Source: Lawsonibacter sp. (lineage in GTDB: Bacteria > Bacillota > Clostridia > Oscillospirales > Oscillospiraceae). From it: a DNA stretch of 43,274 nt. The DNA lies in the NCBI GenBank assembly GCA_022795855.1, contig JAAWHL010000012.1, forward strand, positions 1 to 43,274, given 5' to 3'. This document shows positions 32,516 to 41,444 of this stretch, piece by piece. Numbering within the stretch: the stretch's first letter is position 1; each line of letters begins with the position of its first letter. The translations under genes and the position numbers were made by a program. The notes under the pieces were generated by a model. The model had not been told where the DNA came from, made no database searches, and saw only the letters and a program-made list of their open reading frames with translations.

Positions 32516-33679
32516 ATGAAGGAGCTCTGCTTTGTGTTTGAAGTATTAAAAAAAGAAGGGCGCGCCCGGCGGGGGCTGTTTACCTGCGCCCACGGCGCGG
32601 TCCAGACCCCGGTGTTTATGAACGTGGGCACCCAGGGGGCTATTAAGGGGGCGGTGTCCGCCCTGGACCTGAAGGAAATCGGCTGTCAGGTGGAGCTGTC
32701 CAACACCTATCACCTGCACCTGCGCCCGGGGGACGGAGTGGTGCGGGAGCTGGGGGGGCTTCACCGCATGATGGGCTGGGACGGGCCCATGCTCACCGAC
32801 AGCGGCGGATTTCAGGTATTCTCCCTGTCCGGACTGCGGAAAATCAAGGAGGAGGGGGTCACCTTTTCCTCCCACATTGACGGCCGGCGCATCTTTATGG
32901 GGCCGGAGGAGTCCATGCAGATTCAGTCCAACCTGGGCAGCGACATTGCCATGGCCTTTGACGAGTGCGTGGAAAATCCTTCCCCCTACGAGTATGTAAA
33001 GGCCTCGTGCCAGCGGACTTACCGCTGGCTGGAGCGGTGCGTGGACGAGCACTGGCGGCTGAACGCCCTGCCCGGCTGCGTCAACCCGGAGCAGATGCTC
33101 TTCGGCATCAACCAGGGGGGGACCTACGCGGACCTGCGGGTGGAGCATATGGAACAAATCGCCCGCCTCCCCTGCGACGGCTTCGCCATCGGCGGTCTGG
33201 CGGTGGGAGAGCCCACCCAGACCATGTATGACATCATCGACGCGGTGGAGCCCCATATGCCGCAGGACAAGCCCCGCTATCTGATGGGGGTGGGCACCCC
33301 CTCCAACATCATTGAGGGCGCCGCCCGGGGAATTGACTTTTTCGACTGCGTCATGCCCGCCCGGAACGCCCGCCACGGAAAGCTCTATACCTGGCAGGGA
33401 ACCATCAACCTGAAAAACGAGAAGTATAAGCTGGACCGCAGCCCCATCGACCCGGCCTGCACCTGCCCCGCCTGCCGCAGCTTTTCCCGGGCCTATCTGC
33501 GCCATCTTTTTGTGTCGGGAGAGATGCTGGCCATGCGGCTGGCCGTACTGCACAACCTCCATTTCTACAACACGCTGATGGCCCGCATCCGCCAGGCCCT
33601 GGAGGAGGGGACGTTTGCGCAGTTCCGCCGGACCTTCTCCGGCCCCCTGGACCGTCCGGCTGGCAGCAGCGGAGGCTGA
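32516..33679 (+). CDS. tgt: tRNA-guanine transglycosylase
   Basis: A 387-residue TIM-barrel enzyme that exchanges guanine-34 of GUN-anticodon tRNAs for preQ1 on the way to queuosine. Visible: LTDSGGFQVFSLSGLRK with a catalytic Asp near 94, GINQGGTYADLR, GGLAVGEP, the second catalytic Asp in DCVMPARNARHG near 276, and the zinc site CTCPACRSFSRAYLRHLF. Length is normal. ATG 32516 lies at the end of the palindromic repeat; the binding site is the modest taagga. No other queuosine gene is adjacent. Confidence 0.96.
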   Translation: MKELCFVFEVLKKEGRARRGLFTCAHGAVQTPVFMNVGTQGAIKGAVSALDLKEIGCQVELSNTYHLHLRPGDGVVRELGGLHRMMGWDGPMLTDSGGFQVFSLSGLRKIKEEGVTFSSHIDGRRIFMGPEESMQIQSNLGSDIAMAFDECVENPSPYEYVKASCQRTYRWLERCVDEHWRLNALPGCVNPEQMLFGINQGGTYADLRVEHMEQIARLPCDGFAIGGLAVGEPTQTMYDIIDAVEPHMPQDKPRYLMGVGTPSNIIEGAARGIDFFDCVMPARNARHGKLYTWQGTINLKNEKYKLDRSPIDPACTCPACRSFSRAYLRHLFVSGEMLAMRLAVLHNLHFYNTLMARIRQALEEGTFAQFRRTFSGPLDRPAGSSGG

Positions 33680-33723
33680 CGGCGGCCCGATACGGCAAAT
33701 TTCTGAAAAATGCAAAATCCTGC

Positions 33724-33752
33724 TTGCAAAAAAGCCGGATGTGTGCTATCAT
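33724..33752 (+). promoter_or_regulatory. Sigma-A promoter of rplS
   Basis: TTGCAA, a 17-nt spacer and TATCAT, about 100 nt upstream of the rplS ATG, leaving a leader of about 95 nt. Confidence 0.75.
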
Positions 33753-33780
33753 ACCTGAGTCTGAATAACGGGCGGTCCTC

Positions 33781-33823
33781 TGCGGCGGTCCCAATCCGGA
33801 AGGCGCGGGACGCTGACGCCGCA
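33781..33823 (+). ncRNA. Folded rplS mRNA leader (L19-leader candidate)
   Basis: TGCGGCG pairs with CGCCGCA and, inside it, GTCCC with GGGAC, with an unpaired gctga on the 3' side and a small apical hairpin zone. It lies between the rplS promoter and start. Firmicutes rplS genes commonly carry an L19-binding leader for autoregulation; the fold here is compatible but unproven. Confidence 0.45.
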
Positions 33824-33852
33824 TGAACGCCTATACAACAGGAGGAAAAACA

Positions 33853-34194
33853 ATGGATTTAATGCAGGTTTTCACCGAGAAGTACAAGAAGGCAGAGCCC
33901 CCCGCTGTGGAAGTTGGCGACACCGTCCGCGTCCACATCAAGGTTAAGGAAGGCAGCCGCGAGCGTATCCAGGTGTTCGAGGGCACCGTGATTGCCAAGA
34001 AGCACGGCGGTCTGGAGGAGACCTTTACTGTTCGCCGCATCTCCTACGGCATCGGCGTGGAGAAGGTGTTCCCCATCCATGCTCCTTCTATCGAAAAAAT
34101 CGAGACCGTGCGCCGCGGCAAGGTCCGCCGCGCAAAGCTGTACTACCTGCGTGACCGCGTGGGCAAGGCGGCCAAGGTCAAGGAAGCCTTGTAA
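33853..34194 (+). CDS. rplS: 50S ribosomal protein L19
   Basis: A 113-residue ribosomal protein at the 30S-50S interface. The sequence follows the family closely: [51 protein letters not shown] and [18 protein letters not shown] 33853 has caggaggaaaaac; the 10 extra track codons are leader. It is a single-gene unit with its own promoter, leader and terminator. Confidence 0.98.
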   Translation: MDLMQVFTEKYKKAEPPAVEVGDTVRVHIKVKEGSRERIQVFEGTVIAKKHGGLEETFTVRRISYGIGVEKVFPIHAPSIEKIETVRRGKVRRAKLYYLRDRVGKAAKVKEAL

Positions 34195-34198
34195 TCCC

Positions 34199-34227
34199 AA
34201 AAGGAGCGGCTGCGTACCGCTCCTTTT
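34199..34227 (+). terminator. Intrinsic terminator of rplS
   Basis: AAAAGGAGCGG-ctgcgta-CCGCTCCTTTT followed by TATTATTT, starting 5 nt after the stop. Confidence 0.92.
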
Positions 34228-34331
34228 TATTATTTCCCCAGGCCTGTGTGTAAAAGGTCAGCGGACCCAGGCGGCGGACCTTTTTCCCATATTCCCAAGC
34301 AAGACCTGGTTTTTAAGAGGAGGTTCCGGAT

Positions 34332-35669
34332 ATGGACGCCAGAGAAGCGGCCCTGCTGTCCCTGCACGCCTGCCAGCGGCAGGGGGGCTGGTCGGACGGC
34401 GCACTGAAAAAGCAGATTTCCGCCGCCGGGCTGGACGCCCGGGATGCCGCGCTGTGTACCAACCTGTGCTTTGGCGTGCTTCAGAACCGTCTGCTGCTGG
34501 ACTTCTACCTGAGCCGCTTCTCCAACCTGCCTCTGGAGCGAATGGAGTCCAAGGTCCAGTGCATTCTGCGCCTGGGGGCCTATCAGATGCTGTTTCTGAC
34601 CAAAATTCCCCACAGCGCGGCGGTGGACAGCAGCGTGGAGCTGGCCAAGCGCCACAGCAGGAGCGGACGCACCCCAGGGATGGTCAACGCCATTCTCCGC
34701 AGCCTGGAGCGCAGTCTGGACCGCCTGCCCTCCATCCCCTGCGGGGACCCGGTGCAGTATCTGTCCACCCTCTACAGCCACCCGGCGTGGCTGACGGAGG
34801 AGCTGCTGCGCACGCTGGGCAGCGGCGAGGCCGCCCAGGCCCTTCAGGCGAACAACAGCCAGCCGCCCATGACCGCCCAGGTGAACACCCTGAAAACGGA
34901 CGCGGGGACGCTGGCCGCCCGCCTGGAAGAGGAGGGGGTGGAGGCGGAGCCCCATCCATGGCTGGAGAACTGCCTGATTTTGTCCCGCACAGGAAACCTG
35001 GAGCGGCTGTCCGCTTTCCGGGAGGGCCTTTTTTACATACAGGACCCGGCCTCCCGGCTGGCAGTTCTGGCGGCGGGGCTGCGGCCCGGAATGCGGGTGC
35101 TGGACGCCTGCGCCGCGCCGGGCGGGAAATCCTTTGCGGCGGCGCTGGATATGGAAGGGGAGGGGGAAATCGTTTCCTGCGACCTCCACCCCCACAAAAG
35201 GAAGCTGATTGCCAACGGCGCCCGGCGCCTGGGCCTTTCCCTAATCAGCCCCATGACTGCGGACGGCCGGGAATTCCGGCCGGAGTGGGAGAAGGCCTTC
35301 CACTGCGTGCTGCTGGACGCGCCCTGCTCCGGGCTGGGCGTAATCCGCAAAAAGCCGGACATCCGGGACAAGAATCCCGAGGAGCTGAAACAGCTGCCCC
35401 GGGTCCAGCTCGCCCTGCTGGAAAATGTCAGCCGCTATGTCCGGCCGGGCGGGGTGCTGCTGTACTCCACCTGCACCGTCCTGGACCGGGAAAACCGGCA
35501 GACGGCGGAAACGTTTTTGAGCAGAGGGCGTGAATTTGTCCCGGAGCCCTTCTCCCTGCCCGGCCCCGCCGGACGGGCGGAGGACGGAATGGTCACTCTG
35601 TGGCCCCACCGCCACGGCACCGACGGGTTTTTTATCGCCAAGCTGCGCAGAAGGGAGGAGTCCCTGTGA
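34332..35669 (+). CDS. rsmB: 16S rRNA cytosine-967 C5-methyltransferase
   Basis: A 445-residue SAM enzyme. The N-terminal 140 residues are a NusB-like RNA-binding domain (ILRLGAYQMLFL, SVELAK, GMVNAILRS), followed by the methyltransferase: CAAPGGKSFAAA near 259, the catalytic DAPCSGLGVIRKKPD near 328 and YSTCT near 377. ATG 34332 follows agaggaggttccggat. Its stop overlaps the rlmN GTG start, so these two RNA-methylation genes are coupled. Confidence 0.95.
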   Translation: MDAREAALLSLHACQRQGGWSDGALKKQISAAGLDARDAALCTNLCFGVLQNRLLLDFYLSRFSNLPLERMESKVQCILRLGAYQMLFLTKIPHSAAVDSSVELAKRHSRSGRTPGMVNAILRSLERSLDRLPSIPCGDPVQYLSTLYSHPAWLTEELLRTLGSGEAAQALQANNSQPPMTAQVNTLKTDAGTLAARLEEEGVEAEPHPWLENCLILSRTGNLERLSAFREGLFYIQDPASRLAVLAAGLRPGMRVLDACAAPGGKSFAAALDMEGEGEIVSCDLHPHKRKLIANGARRLGLSLISPMTADGREFRPEWEKAFHCVLLDAPCSGLGVIRKKPDIRDKNPEELKQLPRVQLALLENVSRYVRPGGVLLYSTCTVLDRENRQTAETFLSRGREFVPEPFSLPGPAGRAEDGMVTLWPHRHGTDGFFIAKLRRREESL

Positions 35670-36715
35670 CTGATTTGAAATCCATGACCCCGGAGGAGCT
35701 GGCCGCCTTTTTTCAGGAGCTGGGCCAGCCGGCGTTCCGGGCCGGGCAGGTGTTCCGCTGGCTGAACCGGGGGGCCTCCTCCTTCGACGAGATGAGCAAC
35801 CTGCCAAAGCAGCTTCGGGAGAAATTGAAGGAAACCTGCCTGCTTGCCCGCCCGGTCGCCGCCCGAAAGCAGGTATCCGCCCTGGATGGTACAATCAAAT
35901 ACCTCTGGCGCCTGGGGGACGGGAGCTGCATCGAAACGGTTTTGATGAAGTATCAGCACGGCAATACGGCCTGCATCTCCTGCCAGGTGGGCTGCCGGAT
36001 GGGCTGTGCCTTCTGCGCCTCCACCCTGGGGGGCAAGGTAAGGGATTTGACGCCGGGGGAGATGCTGGATCAGGTAATTTTTACCCAACTGGACAGCGGC
36101 GAAGCCATTTCCAACCTTGTTTTAATGGGGATTGGGGAGCCTTTGGACAATTTTGACACGGTTTTGAAGTTCCTTCACCTGGTCAACCACCCGGAGGGGC
36201 TTAATATCGGGATGCGCCACATCTCGCTGTCCACCTGCGGTTTAACGGAGAAAATTGACAAACTGGCCCGATGTGAGTTACAATTGACGTTATCGGTTTC
36301 TCTCCACGCTCCCGACGACGAGACCCGCTCCCGGCTGATGCCGGTGAACCGGGGGATTGGAGTGGAAAAGCTGATGGAAACATGCCGCCGCTATTTCCAG
36401 ACCACAGGCCGGCGCATCTCCTACGAGTACGCCATGATTGACGGCGTCAACGACTCCGACCGACAGGCGGACCAGCTGGCCGCCCTGCTGAAGGGAACCC
36501 CGGGGCATGTGAACCTGATTCCGCTGAACAACGTAGCGGAGAGCCCCCTGAAGCCCAGCCGCCGGACGGCTGCCTTCCGGCGCAGGCTGGAGGAGCACGG
36601 AGTTACGGTGACGGTGCGCCGCCGGCTGGGCGGGGACATCGACGCATCCTGCGGTCAGCTCCGCCGGAAAGCCATGGCGGACCCCGGGCCGCCCAACGAA
36701 GAAAGAGGACGATAA
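35666..36715 (+). CDS. rlmN: Dual-specificity RNA methyltransferase RlmN (A2503 of 23S rRNA, A37 of tRNA)
   Basis: A 349-residue radical-SAM methylase. The cluster motif CRMGCAFC (Cys110, 114, 117) is clear, and the second catalytic Cys sits in IDASCGQL near 327. Also seen: GIGEPLDNFDTV, MRHISLSTCGL, and SLHAPDDETRSRLMPVN. The start is GTG 35666 overlapping the rsmB stop, with aagggaggag upstream; the track ORF from 35600 lies inside rsmB. It is 3 nt from the phosphatase gene. Confidence 0.96.
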   Translation: MTDLKSMTPEELAAFFQELGQPAFRAGQVFRWLNRGASSFDEMSNLPKQLREKLKETCLLARPVAARKQVSALDGTIKYLWRLGDGSCIETVLMKYQHGNTACISCQVGCRMGCAFCASTLGGKVRDLTPGEMLDQVIFTQLDSGEAISNLVLMGIGEPLDNFDTVLKFLHLVNHPEGLNIGMRHISLSTCGLTEKIDKLARCELQLTLSVSLHAPDDETRSRLMPVNRGIGVEKLMETCRRYFQTTGRRISYEYAMIDGVNDSDRQADQLAALLKGTPGHVNLIPLNNVAESPLKPSRRTAAFRRRLEEHGVTVTVRRRLGGDIDASCGQLRRKAMADPGPPNEERGR

Positions 36716-36718
36716 TCC

Positions 36719-37459
36719 ATGAATGTATGGGGGATTACCCACCGCGGCGCGGTGCGGGAACAAAATCAGGACGCCTATGCGGTCCGGCAGCTGCCGGACG
36801 GCCAGGTAATTGCCGTGGTCTGCGACGGAATGGGAGGCGCCCGGGCGGGCAATATTGCCAGCACCATGGCGGTGGAGCTCTTCCTGGAGGAATTCTTCCG
36901 CACGGAGCCCCAGATTCTGGAGACCGGTCACGAGCGCATGGAGCGGGCCGCCGCTCTGGCCAACGCCCAGGTGTTCCGCCGCTCCTCGGCGGAGCCGGAG
37001 TGCAGCGGAATGGGAACCACCCTGGTGGCCGCGCTGGCGGACCGGACGGGAGCCGCCATCCTGAACGAGGGGGACAGCCGCGCCTATCATATCACCGGCG
37101 ACGGCATTGTCCGCGTCACCCGGGACCACTCTCTGGTAGAGGACCTGGTTCAGCGGGGGGATCTGACCCGGGACCAGGCCAGGGTCCACCCCCATAAAAA
37201 CCTGATTACCCGGGCGCTGGGCGCAGAGCCCAGACTGCATACCGACCGGTTCTATCAGGCCCTGGAGCAGGGGGACTATTTGCTCTTGTGCAGCGACGGA
37301 TTGAGCAACATTGTCACCGAACAGGAGATTTTGTATGAAGTAATCCACGGCGGCCCGGCGGAGAGCTGCTGCCAGCGGCTGCTGGACATCGCCCTGAAGC
37401 GGGGCGCGCCAGACAATGTGACAGTGGTGCTGATTCAGCACGAGCAAAGCCAGGAATAA
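36719..37459 (+). CDS. prpC: PP2C-type Ser/Thr phosphatase (PrpC/Stp)
   Basis: A 246-residue manganese-dependent phosphatase that reverses the adjacent PASTA kinase. All PPM motifs are present: REQNQDAY, VCDGMGGARAGNIAS, GMGTTLVAAL, NEGDSRAY, LCSDGLSNIV and GAPDNVTVVLI. ATG 36719 is preceded by gaaagaggacgata. It lies 13 nt before the kinase, the order found in B. subtilis (prpC-prkC-cpgA). Confidence 0.95.
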   Translation: MNVWGITHRGAVREQNQDAYAVRQLPDGQVIAVVCDGMGGARAGNIASTMAVELFLEEFFRTEPQILETGHERMERAAALANAQVFRRSSAEPECSGMGTTLVAALADRTGAAILNEGDSRAYHITGDGIVRVTRDHSLVEDLVQRGDLTRDQARVHPHKNLITRALGAEPRLHTDRFYQALEQGDYLLLCSDGLSNIVTEQEILYEVIHGGPAESCCQRLLDIALKRGAPDNVTVVLIQHEQSQE

Positions 37460-37472
37460 GGAGGACTTTACC

Positions 37473-39446
37473 ATGGATCAATACATAGGTAAATTACTCG
37501 ACAATCGCTATGAAATTTTAGAGCTCATCGGAACGGGCGGCATGGCGCGGGTATACAAGGCCCGATGCCACCGGCTGAACCGGCTGGTGGCCATCAAAAT
37601 CCTCCGGGAGGACCTGTCCCAGGACGCCGAATTCCGCCGCCGCTTCCACGACGAGTCCCAGGCCGTGGCCATGCTCTCCCACCCCAATATTGTGGCGGTG
37701 TACGACGTGAGCCGTTCCTCTGAGTTTGAATATATCGTCATGGAGCTGATTGACGGCATTACCCTGAAGCAGTACATGCAGAAGAAGGGGAACAAGCTCA
37801 ACTGGCGGGAGGCGCTCCACTTTATCACCCAGATTGTCAAGGCCCTGGGCCATGCCCACAGCCGGGGCATCATTCACCGGGATATCAAGCCCCACAACAT
37901 CATGGTCCTGCGGGACGGGAGCGTCAAGGTGGCCGATTTCGGCATTGCCCGGGTGGCCTCCGGCGGACACAGCACCCTGACCCAGGAGGCGCTGGGCTCG
38001 GTCCACTACATCTCTCCTGAACAGGCCAGAGGCAGCCACATCGACGCCCGGTCTGACCTGTACTCTGCCGGCGTGGTTCTTTACGAGATGATTACCGGCC
38101 GGCTGCCCTTCGAGGGGGACACCCCCGTCTCGGTGGCCATTCAGCACATCAACTCCATCCCGCTCTCCCCGCGGGAGCTGGACCCCTCCATCCCGGAGGC
38201 CCTGGAGGCCATCACCATGCGGGCCATGGCCCCCAGTCCGGACAACCGGTATGTCTCCGCCGACGATATGCTGGCCGACCTGGAGGAGTTCCGCAAAAAT
38301 CCCAACATCAATTTTGAGTACCAAATCAGCGAGTTCATGGAGCCCCTGGAGGACGACAGCGACAAAACGCAGATTCGTACCGCCTACTCCGCCGGTTCCT
38401 CCACCGGCGCCCGCCGCCGCCCCCGGCAGGAGCCGGACTATGACAGCGAGGAGGAGGAGCACTACCGCTCCGGCGGCCCCTCCTGGCCCTTCCTGGTGGC
38501 CGTGCTGCTGATTCTGGTGTTTATCGGCGGCGTGTTCTACTTTGTCTATCAAAACTTCATTCTGGACTATATGAAGCCCCAGGAGCAGTATACCATTCCC
38601 AATGTGGTGGGGCAGCTGCTGGAGGAGGCCGGCATGGACCGGGAGCTTTTGGGTGAATTCATCCTGGTGGAGGGGGACGTGCTGGAGGACGACGCGCCTG
38701 CCGGCACCATTCTGCGCCAGAATCCCCAGGCCAACACCCAGGTCTTGGACCCCAAGGCAGAAATTACAGTGACCGTCAGCGGGGGGCCCAAGCTGTTGAA
38801 CATGATTCCGGTGGAGAACACCGAGTATCTCAAGGCCCTGGTGGAGCTGCAGAATATGGGCCTGCGGGTGGCTACTCCCACCTATGAGTACGACGACGAG
38901 GTGCCCTCCGGCTATATCATCTCCGCCACGCCGGCACCCAATACCCCGATGCGCCCAGAGATTGACGAGGTGCAGCTGGTGGTCAGCCGGGGTGCGGAGA
39001 GCAAAAAAATCGCCCTGAGCAACTATATCGGGCAGACCCGCAGCTGGGCGGAGAGTGACCTGCTCTTCAAGAACCTGGAGTGCAAGGTGATTGAGGACTA
39101 CAGCAGCGAGTATCCGGCCGGACAGGTCATTGACCAGAACCCCGTGGCAGGCACCGAGGTGGAGGAGGGCACCGTGGTCAATCTGCGGGTCAGCATAGGC
39201 CCCGACCCGGCGGACCTGCCCCAGGAGGTCACAAAAGAGGTGATGGTCAACCTGCCGGAGAATATTATCCCCTCGGAGGTACGCCTGGAGGTCACCATGG
39301 ACGGCGTGACCGTGTTTAATGAAATTGTGGATACTGCTATGAAGGTGGCCCAGCCCGTCCCTGTGACCGGCACCGGGACCAAGACCATTTTCATCTACTT
39401 CAACGGCCAGTATGACCGCAGTGAAGTAGTGGACTTTGATTCCTGA
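37473..39446 (+). CDS. prkC: PASTA-domain Ser/Thr protein kinase (PrkC/Stk1)
   Basis: A 657-residue membrane kinase that senses muropeptides or lipid II and controls growth, wall metabolism and, in spore formers, germination. The kinase domain (about 10-270) has GTGGMARVYKA, VAIKILRED with the ATP Lys, HRDIKPHNIMV and DFGIARV. An acidic Ser/Arg-rich linker precedes one membrane helix (about 337-360, FLVAVLLILVFIGGVFYF). Three PASTA repeats follow at about 372-437, 440-507 and 510-578, then a distinct C-terminal strand-rich domain (about 585-657, Pro/Val-rich). ATG 37473 has aaggaggac upstream. The stop overlaps the rsgA start. Confidence 0.96.
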   Translation: MDQYIGKLLDNRYEILELIGTGGMARVYKARCHRLNRLVAIKILREDLSQDAEFRRRFHDESQAVAMLSHPNIVAVYDVSRSSEFEYIVMELIDGITLKQYMQKKGNKLNWREALHFITQIVKALGHAHSRGIIHRDIKPHNIMVLRDGSVKVADFGIARVASGGHSTLTQEALGSVHYISPEQARGSHIDARSDLYSAGVVLYEMITGRLPFEGDTPVSVAIQHINSIPLSPRELDPSIPEALEAITMRAMAPSPDNRYVSADDMLADLEEFRKNPNINFEYQISEFMEPLEDDSDKTQIRTAYSAGSSTGARRRPRQEPDYDSEEEEHYRSGGPSWPFLVAVLLILVFIGGVFYFVYQNFILDYMKPQEQYTIPNVVGQLLEEAGMDRELLGEFILVEGDVLEDDAPAGTILRQNPQANTQVLDPKAEITVTVSGGPKLLNMIPVENTEYLKALVELQNMGLRVATPTYEYDDEVPSGYIISATPAPNTPMRPEIDEVQLVVSRGAESKKIALSNYIGQTRSWAESDLLFKNLECKVIEDYSSEYPAGQVIDQNPVAGTEVEEGTVVNLRVSIGPDPADLPQEVTKEVMVNLPENIIPSEVRLEVTMDGVTVFNEIVDTAMKVAQPVPVTGTGTKTIFIYFNGQYDRSEVVDFDS

Positions 39447-40336
39447 TGGCGGAGGGCATCATTCTGAAGGCCCTGAGCGGGTTTTACTACGTGGACGGCG
39501 GACAGAGGCTGTATGCCTGCCGGGGCCGGGGCCGGCTGCGCCATGAGCAGCTGACCCCCCTGGTGGGGGACCGGGTGAGATTCACGCCCCTGGAGGACGG
39601 GCAGGGCGCGCTGGACGAGGTGCTGCCCAGGAAAAACTGCTTTCAGCGGCCGGCTGTAGCCAATATTGACCAGCTGGTGATGATTGCTTCCCAGGCGGTT
39701 CCCGCGACCGACCCATTCCTGATTGACCGGTTGATTTCCATTGCCGAGATTCGGGGGTGCGGGTGCGTAATCTGCGTCAACAAATGTGATTTGGCGGACG
39801 GGTCGGCGCTGGCGGGCATCTACCGGCGGGCGGGCTACCCGGCCCTGACAGTCAGCGCCCAAACCGGAGAGGGGCTGGAGGAGCTAAGGCGTTTGATTGC
39901 CGGAAAGGTTTCCGCCTTTACGGGGAATTCCGGCGTGGGGAAGTCCAGCATCCTGAACGCCCTGGAGCCCGGCATCGCCCTGAAGACGGGAGATATCAGC
40001 CGGCGGCTGGGCCGGGGAAGGCACACCACCCGCCATGTGGAGCTGTTCCGCCTGGCCTGCGGCGGGGTGGCTGCCGATACCCCCGGGTTCTCCTCCTTTG
40101 AACCGGATCTGCAGGAGCTGGGACGGAAGGAACAGCTTCAGGACACCTTTCGGGAGTTTGCGCCCTACCGGGGCCGGTGCCGTTTTCCGGACTGCGCCCA
40201 CCGCAGGGAGAAGGGGTGCGCGGTGCTGGCGGCGGTAAAGGCGGGAGAGATTGCGCCCAGCCGGCACCAAAGCTACCTCCGTCTCTACGAGCAGGCCGGC
40301 GCCGTCCCGGATTGGGAGCGAAAGCGTTTGGAGTAA
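39446..40336 (+). CDS. rsgA: Ribosome small-subunit GTPase RsgA (CpgA/YloQ)
   Basis: A 296-residue circularly permuted GTPase for late 30S assembly. OB fold at the N-terminus (LTPLVGDRVRFTP), then the permuted G motifs: NKCDLAD (G4) before TGNSGVGKSSILNAL (G1) and DTPGFSSF (G3), and the zinc motif CRFPDCAHRREKGC near 245-260. The ATG at 39446 shares its first base with the kinase stop codon. It ends the cluster. Confidence 0.96.
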   Translation: MAEGIILKALSGFYYVDGGQRLYACRGRGRLRHEQLTPLVGDRVRFTPLEDGQGALDEVLPRKNCFQRPAVANIDQLVMIASQAVPATDPFLIDRLISIAEIRGCGCVICVNKCDLADGSALAGIYRRAGYPALTVSAQTGEGLEELRRLIAGKVSAFTGNSGVGKSSILNALEPGIALKTGDISRRLGRGRHTTRHVELFRLACGGVAADTPGFSSFEPDLQELGRKEQLQDTFREFAPYRGRCRFPDCAHRREKGCAVLAAVKAGEIAPSRHQSYLRLYEQAGAVPDWERKRLE

Positions 40337-40377
40337 TGCGGTTCCCCGGCTTTAGGTGGCCTATCGCAAGGAAGCTG

Positions 40378-40413
40378 ACACCCGCTGAAAAGCAGCTGCT
40401 TTCCGGCGGGTGT
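40378..40413 (+). terminator. Hairpin after rsgA
   Basis: ACACCCGCTGAAAAGCA folds onto TGCTTTCCGGCGGGTGT with wobble pairs, about 40 nt after the stop. No clear U-run. Probable transcript end for the kinase cluster. Confidence 0.5.
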
Positions 40414-40473
40414 TGCTGTATGGTAACTTGACCAGCAAACTGAAATCTTTCGGGGGAATTTTTGGAGGGCGAA

Positions 40474-41295
40474 ATGCAGCAGGGATTTTATGTTTATCGA
40501 AATAACATATACTTTGGAAGTTATCCTGCGGAACAGGTTTCCGGTTACCAGAACGTTTCACTCAGCAGATCGGAGCACATTTTAACAGACCACCAAATTA
40601 GCAAAGAAGATCAGGCCGTCCGTTTTTGGGAAAACCACCCTTTGCTGGAGCCTGAATATACAGATTTACAAGCCATGATATTAAAAATGCAGTCATTTAT
40701 GAACCTCAGCAGGAAGGAAGATATTGATTTTTCCGCAGTGGAAGAAAAACTGGAGGTTCCTTTTCCGGCAGAATTAAAACTTATTTACACAGCAATTCAC
40801 AATCAAGAGGAATATTTTTCAAATGCTGAGCATTTCTTGCCGCTTGGAGAAATCTATACAGAACAGGGAATCATTGTGTTCTTCAAGAAAAAGCGGACGC
40901 CAATTGCTGGTTACGATATAAAAAGCGGCTGCCTTGCACAATATTACAAAAGGGAATGGCATATAGAAAAGAGCGGCTTTTGCTGCTGCCAGTTTTGTGC
41001 GGCCAGAATGCTTACAATTGCGCTGGAAAATAAACCGGTTGTAAAAAAAGGAAGATGTAAAGGGAAATTCGTGACAACGCTTGATATTGAACGGGAATTA
41101 GAAAAATTTTGCAATGAGGACTATCATCTTTTGCCGGAATTCAATGTGTATGGAATTGCCGTCATTTATTCGGACGAAAAACTCATTGCTTGGATACGAA
41201 GCAATGGATTTTATGCCGACATTCATGCAGGAGCCATTGATGAATCTCATTTAGAAGCACTCAGAGAGCATTTAGGTCAAATCACATGGCAATAA
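40474..41295 (+). CDS. SMI1/KNR4-like (SUKH) domain protein, AT-rich orphan
   Basis: A 273-residue cytoplasmic protein. Residues about 90-165 match the SUKH pattern (FSAVEEKLEVPFPAELKLIYT, then HFLPLGEIYTEQGIIVFFKK), a fold common in immunity proteins against contact-delivered toxins. The rest, including a Cys cluster (CCCQFC) and a C-terminal segment with YGIAVIYSDEKLIAWIR, is not recognised. ATG 40474 has ttggagggcgaa before it; the TTG at 40462 is part of that site. The gene is much more AT-rich than its neighbours, which points to transfer. No toxin gene is adjacent, so it may be an orphan immunity gene; this role is inferred from the fold only. Confidence 0.65.
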   Translation: MQQGFYVYRNNIYFGSYPAEQVSGYQNVSLSRSEHILTDHQISKEDQAVRFWENHPLLEPEYTDLQAMILKMQSFMNLSRKEDIDFSAVEEKLEVPFPAELKLIYTAIHNQEEYFSNAEHFLPLGEIYTEQGIIVFFKKKRTPIAGYDIKSGCLAQYYKREWHIEKSGFCCCQFCAARMLTIALENKPVVKKGRCKGKFVTTLDIERELEKFCNEDYHLLPEFNVYGIAVIYSDEKLIAWIRSNGFYADIHAGAIDESHLEALREHLGQITWQ

Positions 41296-41366
41296 GGGGA
41301 TTCCGGATTACTGTGCTCTCACACAGGCACTGTCTCTGAAAGTATCATCGTAGGTTACATCGTCAA

Positions 41367-41403
41367 AAAGGCACGACAGGCCGCCGTGGCCTGTCGTGCC
41401 TTT
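41367..41403 (+). terminator. Strong intrinsic terminator after the SUKH gene
   Basis: AAAGGCACGACAGGCC-gccgt-GGCCTGTCGTGCCTTT, a perfect 16-bp inverted repeat with A and T flanks, usable on both strands. Confidence 0.88.
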
Positions 41404-41444
41404 AGCTTCTCTATGAGGCCCCACCCTTCAGCCGGGGAATTTTG

